NCBI GenBank assembly: GCA_964540295.1
Contig: CAZIMT010000183.1
Location: 1 to 5,922 of the forward strand
Direction of reading: 5' to 3'
Length of the DNA: 5,922 bases
From: CAZCPB01 sp964540295
GTDB lineage: Bacteria > Planctomycetota > Phycisphaerae > Phycisphaerales > UBA1924
Shown: one piece after another, positions 1 to 5,922 of the stretch
Layout of the letters: each line of letters opens with the position of its first letter
Numbering within the stretch: position 1 is the first letter of the stretch
Program-made: the position numbers and the translations under genes
Notes under the pieces: model-generated
The model's input: only the letters and a program-made list of their open reading frames with translations
Databases searched by the model: none
Told to the model about the DNA's origin: nothing

Positions 1-869
1 GCTGGGAGGAAACCAAGCCTTGGCATATGAGGTTCCGGCGGACGAGAACGTGGTAGTCGGGATGGCACGGGCCACGTCGAGCAACGAAAGGGCTTTCCGC
101 TGGACTGCGGCAGGCGGAATGCAGAACCTCGAAACACTGGGCGGATACTTCTCTTGGGCCTATGGAGCCTCGGCGGACGGGAACGTTGTCGTAGGTCTAT
201 CGCACGGTTCCATGGGTGATCGTGCTTTCCGCTGAATGGCTGTCGGCGGTATGCAGGATCTTGGGAGGCTACAGAGCAATTCTGTCGCCAAAGCCACCTC
301 TTCAGACGGCGGCGTAATAGTGGGCTACTCATAAAACGCTATTGGGCAGTAGCTGCCGTCCGCTGGACGGCCGGTACGCCTGTCCTTCAGCAACCCATTT
401 CCACCACAGCTTGGCCTACTGGCGCGGGAAGTTTTTGCGTAACTCTCGCCTCTCTTGGCACAGCCACCTACCGCTGGCAGCGCGAAACCGCGCCAGGCAC
501 GTTCGTCAATCTCTCAACGGCCTGACCACATGGGACGGGTGCGAGGGCAGCGGGCTTGTCTTCGGGGCCACCACACGTTTGCTCATCATCGTGGCGGAAA
601 CGGCGAGCGGGCGCACGCTCTGCGCCGGGCACGCCGTCCGCTATCGCTGCGTGGTTTCCAACGCCTGCGGAAGCACCACGAGCGATCCGGCCTCACTCGC
701 CATCTGCCACGCCGATTTCAACTGCGACGGCTTCGTCACCGGCGAGGACTATGACGAGTACGTCGCGGCGTTCGAGGCAGGCGATGAGTTGGCCGACTTT
801 GACGCGGATGGGTTTGTGACGGGCGATGACTTCGATGCGTTTGTGGCAGCGTTCGAGTCGGGCTGCTGA
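1..869 (+). pseudogene. Decayed secreted protein: HAF repeats, Ig-like stretch, C-terminal GC-type dockerin pair
   Basis: This is a broken gene for an exported, probably surface or extracellular protein. Its 5' end lies outside the window, and no signal peptide is visible. In frame 2 (positions 2-331) there are about three HAF-type extracellular repeats, with units such as GGMQNLETLGG, SADGNVVVG and RAFRW. Frame 1 (about 352-513) continues with VRWTAGT and then an Ig-like strand region (TATYRWQRETAPGTFVNL). Frame 0 (about 516-869) completes it with RYRCVVSNACGSTTSDP and two calcium-loop motifs, ending in Gly-Cys. Lesions: TGA at 233-235 where the repeat predicts TGG (Trp); TAA at 332-334 where an aromatic TAY is expected; TAG at 350-352; a frameshift near 350; and a second frameshift near 511-519. 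Each shift is consistent with loss of one base. HAF repeats (TIGR02913) and GC-type dockerins are known families, but their function is poorly understood. Sequencing error is an alternative explanation for some lesions. Confidence 0.75.
711..866 (+). repeat. Two dockerin/EF-hand-like repeats encoded at the 3' end of the broken gene
   Basis: Two protein repeats about 27 residues apart begin at 711 and 792. Each starts Ala-Asp-Phe and contains a 12-residue calcium-loop pattern: DFNCDGFVTGED at 714-749 and DFDADGFVTGDD at 795-830. Each is followed by a short helix (EYVAAFEAG and AFVAAFESG). The protein ends in Gly-Cys directly before TGA at 867-869. The Asp/Asn at loop positions 1, 3 and 5, the Gly at 6 and the Asp at 12 fit calcium binding. 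The pair resembles the C-terminal GC-type dockerin seen in many Phycisphaerales secreted proteins, where it may act as a sorting or anchoring tag. That role is inference. This part is intact although the upstream frame is broken. Confidence 0.75.
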
Positions 870-924
870 CATTGCGTTGTTCGTCTTTGCATCGCTGTCA
901 GCGTTCTCAGGATTTCGATTCAAG

Positions 925-954
925 AAAAAACCTGGCTAGGTTGGCCAGGTTTTT
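925..954. terminator. Bidirectional intrinsic terminator between convergent genes
   Basis: A perfect 11-bp inverted repeat has arms at 926-936 (AAAAACCTGGC) and 944-954 (GCCAGGTTTTT), with a 7-base loop at 937-943. The A-run and T-run flank a GC-rich stem, so the hairpin is followed by a U-tract on both strands: five T on plus, six on minus. It sits between the plus-strand broken gene ending at 869 and rplS, which reads toward it and ends at 993. It can therefore stop both transcripts. Confidence 0.9.
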
Positions 955-970
955 CAGTGTCATTTCTTTG

Positions 971-989
971 AGCTCGATTCGCGCGAGCT
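971..989. other. Short hairpin just after the rplS stop codon
   Basis: A perfect 6-bp inverted repeat, AGCTCG (971-976) and CGAGCT (984-989), with a 7-base loop lies four bases past the rplS stop codon on the minus strand. It has no U-tract. The strong terminator follows about 17 bases further on. It may protect the 3' end of the rplS message, or it may be chance in GC-rich DNA. Confidence 0.35.
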
Positions 990-992
990 TGG

Positions 993-1391
993 TCAGTCCT
1001 TCTTGTCGCTCGAAGAGGCGGCCGCGTCCCCGCCCATGCGGCGGCGACGGTCGCGCAGGCGGCGGCTCTTGCCGACGCGGTCACGCAGGAAGTACAGCTT
1101 GGCCCGGCGAGCGTCGCCGCGTCGCAGGATCTCGTACTTGGCGATCAGCGGCGAATGGATCGGGAACTTACGCTCGATGCCCACATCGTCCACCACGCGG
1201 CGGACGGTGATCATCTCGTTGATCCCCCGGCCGTGACGCGAGATCAGCACGCCAGAGAAGATCTGGATGCGCTCTTTCTCGCCTTCCACAATGCGGACGT
1301 GGACGTTAACCGTGTCGCCCGGTTCGAGCGGCGGGAGGTCCGTCTTGAGCACGGACTTGTTGATGTTCTCGATGATCTGCTGATTGCCCAT
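993..1391 (-). CDS. rplS: 50S ribosomal protein L19
   Basis: Ribosomal protein L19 is a component of the large subunit, located near the 30S-50S interface. The 132-residue product aligns by eye along nearly its whole length with bacterial L19. It has the N-terminal helix, then PGDTVNVHVRIVEG, the strand pattern RIQIFSGVLISRHGRG, MITVRRVVDDVGIERKFPIHSP and the basic RAKLYFLRDRVGKSRRLRDRR. It is longer than E. coli L19 (115 residues) because of a C-terminal tail rich in Gly, Ala, Ser and Lys (about residues 119-132). The ATG at 1389-1391 is preceded by purine-rich sequence, with AAGGA at 1402-1406 and AGGA at 1396-1399, which supports the start. It ends in TGA at 993-995 and runs into the terminator at 925-954. 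Its usual neighbours rpsP, rimM and trmD are not upstream; a peptidase gene is. Confidence 0.97.
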   Translation of the reverse strand: MGNQQIIENINKSVLKTDLPPLEPGDTVNVHVRIVEGEKERIQIFSGVLISRHGRGINEMITVRRVVDDVGIERKFPIHSPLIAKYEILRRGDARRAKLYFLRDRVGKSRRLRDRRRRMGGDAAASSSDKKD

Positions 1392-1461
1392 GAGATCCTG
1401 ATCCTTACCTCGCGGTACACCGCCGCGTCGATGCTCGGCCCGAAACCTTACAAATTCCTAT

Positions 1462-1491
1462 CCTCGATCGCCCGACGGCCGGGCTCGGAGG
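1462..1491 (-). other. Possible hairpin in the rplS leader
   Basis: GCCCG (1470-1474) pairs with CGGGC (1480-1484) across a 5-base loop. Beyond a small internal loop, CCTC (1462-1465) pairs with GAGG (1488-1491). It lies about 70-100 bases before the rplS start codon on the minus strand. It could be a leader structure, the end of the peptidase transcript, or chance. No known L19 leader motif is recognised. Confidence 0.25.
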
Positions 1492-1559
1492 GGCCAAGAT
1501 GGTAGACCGCTCGATCACCGGGGTCGAATGGTAAACGCAACCCCGAGATCGGTCAGCTT

Positions 1560-1583
1560 GGCCCGATTTGGCCCGATTTGGCC
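1560..1583. repeat. 10-bp tandem repeat GGCCCGATTT, two copies plus a partial third
   Basis: GGCCCGATTT occurs at 1560-1569 and 1570-1579 and is followed by a partial copy (GGCC). It lies 8 bases beyond the peptidase stop codon, in its 3' untranslated region on the minus strand. No function is apparent; slippage duplication is the simplest explanation. Confidence 0.6.
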
Positions 1584-1590
1584 GCGTGGC

Positions 1591-3744
<2,154 letters not shown>

Positions 3745-3753
3745 GCGTGCGAT

Positions 3754-3757
3754 CTCC
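3754..3757 (-). promoter_or_regulatory. Ribosome binding site deciding the peptidase start
   Basis: On the minus strand GGAG lies 9 bases before the ATG at 3744-3742. This supports the ATG over the in-frame TTG at 3759-3757, which overlaps the GGAG. The ATG start also places the signal peptide directly at the N-terminus. Confidence 0.65.
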
Positions 3758-3786
3758 AAAGAGGGACGTTCAAGGGTCAGCTACTG

Positions 3787-3831
3787 AATTCGGCAGATCA
3801 GAACTCGGCAGATCAAAACTCGATAGATCAG
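3787..3831. repeat. Three tandem copies of a 15-bp unit upstream of the peptidase gene
   Basis: The copies are AATTCGGCAGATCAG (3787-3801), AACTCGGCAGATCAA (3802-3816) and AACTCGATAGATCAG (3817-3831). The first two differ at two positions; the third shares AACTCG and AGATCA with the second. The array begins 43 bases upstream of the peptidase ATG. A 15-bp period is about one and a half helical turns. It could be a binding array for a regulator or a simple slippage repeat; nothing in the sequence identifies a binding protein. Confidence 0.75.
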
Positions 3832-3837
3832 TGTAAC

Positions 3838-3851
3838 GAGCGGGAACGCTC
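3838..3851 (-). terminator. Second of two tandem hairpins after the ABC ATPase gene
   Basis: GAGCG (3838-3842) and CGCTC (3847-3851) form a perfect 5-bp stem around a 4-base loop. It follows the 7-bp hairpin at 3854-3873 with only two bases between them. There is no U-tract, so a terminator role is a guess from position. Confidence 0.3.
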
Positions 3852-3853
3852 AA

Positions 3854-3873
3854 GTTGCGACCCGAATCGCAAC
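3854..3873 (-). terminator. Hairpin after the ABC ATPase gene, possible terminator without U-tract
   Basis: GTTGCGA (3854-3860) and TCGCAAC (3867-3873) form a perfect 7-bp stem with a 6-base loop, 57 bases beyond the ABC ATPase stop codon. Together with the adjacent hairpin it could end the ABC operon transcript. No run of T follows on the minus strand, so an intrinsic mechanism is uncertain. Confidence 0.4.
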
Positions 3874-3930
3874 CGAACCGACTGAGAGCAACGCGAGATC
3901 GAGTCCTTCACCGATGCGGATCGCGCGTGA

Positions 3931-4926
3931 CTATTGCACCAACCCCTTGGTCAACCGCATAAACGCCGTCTCCAGGTTCACCGGCTCTTCCGTGAACTTC
4001 GTGATCCGGAATCCCTTGTTCACCAGAATGTTTGGCAGGTCCGTGAACGATTGACCGGGCGCCTCTTCGTACACGAGATGGATGACCTTGACCGCCGCGC
4101 CGTTTCGCTTGCCGCCCGCGCCGCCGCCCGAGGCGAAGCTGTCCGCCGCGTCGGCCAGCACAGCCTTGGTCACGCCGGGAATCTTCTGCACCAGCGCCAG
4201 CGCGTCCGCCACCCGCTCACTCACGCCCACGTGCAGCACGTGCCCGACCTTGGCTCGCCGAACAATCTCCTCGACCGTGCCCGCGAACAAAAGCTGCCCG
4301 CGTTCGATGATGCCAACGACGTTGCACAGTTCGGCCAGCTCGGGCAAAATATGGCTCGAAATCAAGATCGTCTTGCCCATCCGCCGCAGCTCTTTCAACA
4401 GCTCACGCATCTCGATGCGAGCCCGCGGATCGAGCCCCGAGGCTGGCTCGTCCATCAACAAAACTTTCGGATCGTGCAGCAGCACCCGGGCCACGCTCAG
4501 CCGCTGCTGCATCCCGCGCGACAAACTGTTCACCTCGGCCGTCGCCTTGTAGCTCATGTCCGTCAGCTCGAGCACGTCCGCGACGACCTTCTTGCGCTGC
4601 TGCCCGTGGATGTTGTACGCGGCCGCGAAGAACTCGAGGTACTCCTGCACCACCATGTCCTCGTACGCGCCCATGAAATCTGGCACATACCCGACGATCG
4701 GCCGGATCTGCCGGTTCTGGTACCCGACCGTCAGCCCCCCCACCATCGCCTGCCCGCTCGTCGGCTTGAGCAACGTCGCCAAGATCTTGATGGTCGTGGT
4801 TTTTCCCGCGCCATTGGGGCCGATGAACCCGAAGCAGTCGCCCTCCTGGATCGTGAGATTGAGGTTGTTGAGCGCGACGAGGTCGCCGTAGCGTTTGGTA
4901 AGGTTGACGGTTTCGATCATCGCCAC
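3931..4926 (-). CDS. ABC transporter ATP-binding protein (ABC-2 / NatA-CcmA type)
   Basis: This is the cytoplasmic ATPase that powers an ABC-2-type exporter; the cargo is unknown. The 331-residue product has a complete nucleotide-binding domain. It shows the start MIETVNLTKRYGDLVALNN, Walker A GPNGAGKT (36-43), a Q-loop region YVPDF (80-84, with Asp where Gln or Glu is usual), signature LSRGMQQRL (135-143), Walker B VLLMDEP (155-161), D-loop SGLD (163-166) and H-loop His192 (ISSHILPEL). After residue 220 comes a C-terminal domain with a Gly-rich stretch (about 267-276, GGGAGGKRNG) and the terminal EPVNLETAFMRLTKG common in this family. GTG at 4926-4924 is chosen because AAGGAG lies 10 bases upstream; the ATG two codons later would be 16 bases away. 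No permease is encoded downstream, so the membrane partner is probably upstream, including or beyond the adjoining unknown gene. Confidence 0.95.
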   Translation of the reverse strand: MAMIETVNLTKRYGDLVALNNLNLTIQEGDCFGFIGPNGAGKTTTIKILATLLKPTSGQAMVGGLTVGYQNRQIRPIVGYVPDFMGAYEDMVVQEYLEFFAAAYNIHGQQRKKVVADVLELTDMSYKATAEVNSLSRGMQQRLSVARVLLHDPKVLLMDEPASGLDPRARIEMRELLKELRRMGKTILISSHILPELAELCNVVGIIERGQLLFAGTVEEIVRRAKVGHVLHVGVSERVADALALVQKIPGVTKAVLADAADSFASGGGAGGKRNGAAVKVIHLVYEEAPGQSFTDLPNILVNKGFRITKFTEEPVNLETAFMRLTKGLVQ

Positions 4927-4936
4927 AGGGCGTTCA

Positions 4937-4942
4937 CTCCTT
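4937..4942 (-). promoter_or_regulatory. Ribosome binding site deciding a GTG start for the ABC ATPase
   Basis: AAGGAG on the minus strand is 10 bases from GTG (4926-4924) and 16 bases from the ATG at 4920-4918. The spacing favours GTG. It lies in the 43-base gap after the upstream gene's stop codon, consistent with translation of a second gene in one operon. Confidence 0.65.
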
Positions 4943-4969
4943 CGCAGGCTGGCGCGCGTCCGCGCGGCC

Positions 4970-5922
4970 CTATTTCTTGTTGAGCTTGGTTTCTGGGATC
5001 GGCTTCACGTTGACGTCAGCAGGCTTTTCGTCCGAGGCCGCGGGCGGATCCATGTTCTCGCTCGCGATGAACGCCGGGGGTTCGTCGGGCAGCGGGTAGA
5101 CCCATCGCACGATCGTTCGCCCCGTCGTCGCGAACTTCTCGCCGTCGAGCGTCATCGGCACCGGGCACGCAGCGCCTTCCTTTTCCGAGCCCAGCGACCC
5201 GATGATGATGAGACAAGGCTGCGTGAGCCAGCGGCCCAGATCAAGCCCGTGCGTGTTCTGCCGCGTCGCCCACGAGACCGTGTCCGTACGCACGGTCGCG
5301 GGTGTGATGCCCTCGAACTGGCTCAGGAAGCTCGACGCCACGAGACGGTCGGCGGCCGAGTTCAGGTCAACCTTGATCCCTTCCGTTTGGAAGAGCGCGC
5401 CGTTGTACTTGTTCAACTGCGACCGAAGGTACGAGGCGAGCGTGGTGTCCGAGCCGGGCTTTTGGACCGTCACGCTCCGCAGGTCAAGCACGCTCGCAGA
5501 GCCCGGCGCCCAGCGATCGACCGCGAACGCGCGCGCATCGGACACGATCTGCGTACTCAGCACGCCACGCCCCAGATCGCGCTGCGGCGGGACAACAATG
5601 ACCAGCACGTCACGCAACTCGCCCGGTAAATCGTGCGACAACGATCCGATGAGCCAAGACTGGTCGGCATTGCGATTAGGCCTCAGACGGATCGTCCCCA
5701 CGCCCGAGGGAACCTCGCCAGCCGCGTCGGGCTCGGCGAGCGGCAACGGCATTTTCCAGGGCGGTCCGCCCGCCCAATCGATCTGCAACTGCTTCACCGT
5801 CGAGCGCGTCGGGAAGGTCATCGACGACGGGCTGCGAGTGTCGACGACGTAGCCGCGTGCCGTCAGGGAACGTCCCGCCCGCCCCGCCCTGCTCGGGCGG
5901 GACGTTCCCTGACGCACGCGGC
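4970..5922 (-). CDS. Unrecognised protein upstream of the ABC ATPase, C-terminal part only
   Basis: I do not recognise this gene. The frame is open from the window edge to TAG at 4972-4970, about 317 codons, so the 5' end is missing. Neither the GTG at 5917 nor the first ATG at 5821 has a visible ribosome binding site. The segment reads like a mixed alpha/beta soluble domain with no membrane span. Recognisable stretches are STVKQLQIDWAGGPPWKMPL, RDVLVIVVPPQRDLGRG, SVLDLRSVTVQKPG, WLTQPCLIIIGSLGSE and TIVRWVYPLPDEPPAF. A Pro-, Asp- and Lys-rich tail (about the last 35 residues, ending KLNKK) is probably disordered. The gap of 43 bp to the ABC ATPase, with its own Shine-Dalgarno, points to one operon. 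It may be the soluble end of a large permease or an accessory subunit. Upstream of about 5850 the frame runs through a large palindrome, and the Arg/Gly/Ser-rich residues there may not be typical of the protein. Confidence 0.7.
   Translation of the reverse strand, partial: RVRQGTSRPSRAGRAGRSLTARGYVVDTRSPSSMTFPTRSTVKQLQIDWAGGPPWKMPLPLAEPDAAGEVPSGVGTIRLRPNRNADQSWLIGSLSHDLPGELRDVLVIVVPPQRDLGRGVLSTQIVSDARAFAVDRWAPGSASVLDLRSVTVQKPGSDTTLASYLRSQLNKYNGALFQTEGIKVDLNSAADRLVASSFLSQFEGITPATVRTDTVSWATRQNTHGLDLGRWLTQPCLIIIGSLGSEKEGAACPVPMTLDGEKFATTGRTIVRWVYPLPDEPPAFIASENMDPPAASDEKPADVNVKPIPETKLNKK
5852..5922. repeat. Large near-perfect inverted repeat at the window edge
   Basis: The left arm (5852-5881, 30 bases, beginning GCCGCGTGCC) is the reverse complement of the right arm (5894-5922, 29 bases, ending GCACGCGGC). 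The only difference is one extra C near 5860-5861 in the left arm. The loop is 12 bases (5882-5893). The right arm ends exactly at the window edge, so the repeat could be longer. Each arm also contains GGGA/TCCC separated by three bases, a small internal dyad. There is no T-run beside it, at least on the visible side. It lies inside an open frame on the minus strand. It resembles a REP-type or other dispersed palindromic element. No second copy occurs in this window. Confidence 0.9.

Larger units (their letters stand above)
1392..1590. other. Spacer between the peptidase gene and rplS, probably holding the rplS promoter and leader
   Basis: This 199-bp non-coding spacer separates the peptidase stop codon from the rplS start. 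rplS needs to be highly expressed, so a promoter is expected here, but I found no convincing -35/-10 pair on the minus strand. Two small structures are visible. One is a hairpin at 1462-1491, with stem GCCCG/CGGGC and flanking CCTC/GAGG. The other is a 10-bp direct repeat at 1560-1579. No obvious terminator with a U-tract follows the peptidase gene, so read-through into rplS is possible. Confidence 0.5.
3745..3930. other. Spacer between the ABC ATPase and peptidase genes
   Basis: This 186-bp non-coding spacer is richer in A/T than the flanking genes. On the minus strand, reading away from the ABC ATPase stop, it holds two hairpins (3854-3873 and 3838-3851), then three 15-bp tandem repeats (3787-3831), then the peptidase ribosome binding site. 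This order suggests the end of the ABC operon followed by a regulatory region for the peptidase. No clear -35/-10 promoter was found. Confidence 0.6.

Noticed and set aside
342..515. Start of an intact gene at 342 (ATG) running to 869
   Set aside because: Residues encoded before about 516 in this frame are nonsense relative to the protein family. The real Ig-like sequence is in frame 1 over this stretch, so the ATG at 342 is not a true start.
1392..1590. Possible -35/-10 promoter for rplS (for example TTGGCC or TAGGAA-like boxes)
   Set aside because: No pair with acceptable match and 16-18 bp spacing was found on the minus strand, so no promoter is called.
3787..3831. Tandem repeats considered as a CRISPR array
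   Set aside because: Units are only 15 bp, directly abutting with no spacers, and no cas gene is present.
3934..4983. A 349-codon plus-strand open frame opposite the ABC ATPase
   Set aside because: It is the antisense shadow of a gene with all ABC motifs. The translation is rich in His, Arg, Gln and Leu with no recognisable domain.
4895..5852. Plus-strand open frames (4895-5629 and 5202-5852) opposite the unknown gene
   Set aside because: The minus-strand frame is open throughout, has protein-like composition and strong G/C third positions, and fits the operon. The plus frames overlap each other and are Arg-rich or low in plausible structure.
5852..5922. Palindrome considered as an intrinsic terminator
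   Set aside because: No T-run flanks the visible side, and it lies within an open frame leading into an apparent operon. The far side is outside the window, so this is not fully excluded.

Overview
The window is GC-rich and the genes have a strong G/C third-position bias. It most likely comes from a planctomycete of the Phycisphaerae/Phycisphaerales type. The best clue is the left end: the remains of a secreted protein with HAF-type repeats, an Ig-like stretch and a C-terminal pair of dockerin-like calcium loops ending in Gly-Cys. From memory this architecture is typical of that group. The placement is inference, since no rRNA or other marker is present.

Layout, left to right. (1) Positions 1-869 on the plus strand hold a broken gene for that secreted repeat protein, with at least two in-frame stops and two frameshifts. 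(2) A strong bidirectional intrinsic terminator at 925-954 separates it from the convergent minus-strand genes. (3) rplS (ribosomal protein L19) lies at 993-1391. (4) A 199-bp spacer follows. (5) An exported prolyl oligopeptidase (S9A family) lies at 1591-3744 with a complete catalytic triad. (6) A 186-bp spacer carries three tandem copies of a 15-bp unit and two GC hairpins. (7) The ATPase of an ABC-2-type transporter lies at 3931-4926. (8) An unrecognised gene lies at 4970-5922, only 43 bp upstream of the ATPase, and its 5' end is cut by the window edge. At that edge is an almost perfect inverted repeat of about 29 bp per arm.

All four intact genes are on the minus strand and are read from right to left. 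The unknown gene and the ABC ATPase look like one operon, and the unknown protein is probably part of, or accessory to, the same transporter. The peptidase and rplS have their own spacers and are probably separate transcription units. rplS is not beside rimM-trmD, its common partners.

No RNA gene, CRISPR array, insertion sequence or phage gene was found. The strongest candidates for something undescribed are the large palindrome inside the open frame at the right edge, the unknown partner of the ABC ATPase, and the 15-bp tandem repeat in front of the peptidase gene. Nothing here amounts to a clear new biological system.
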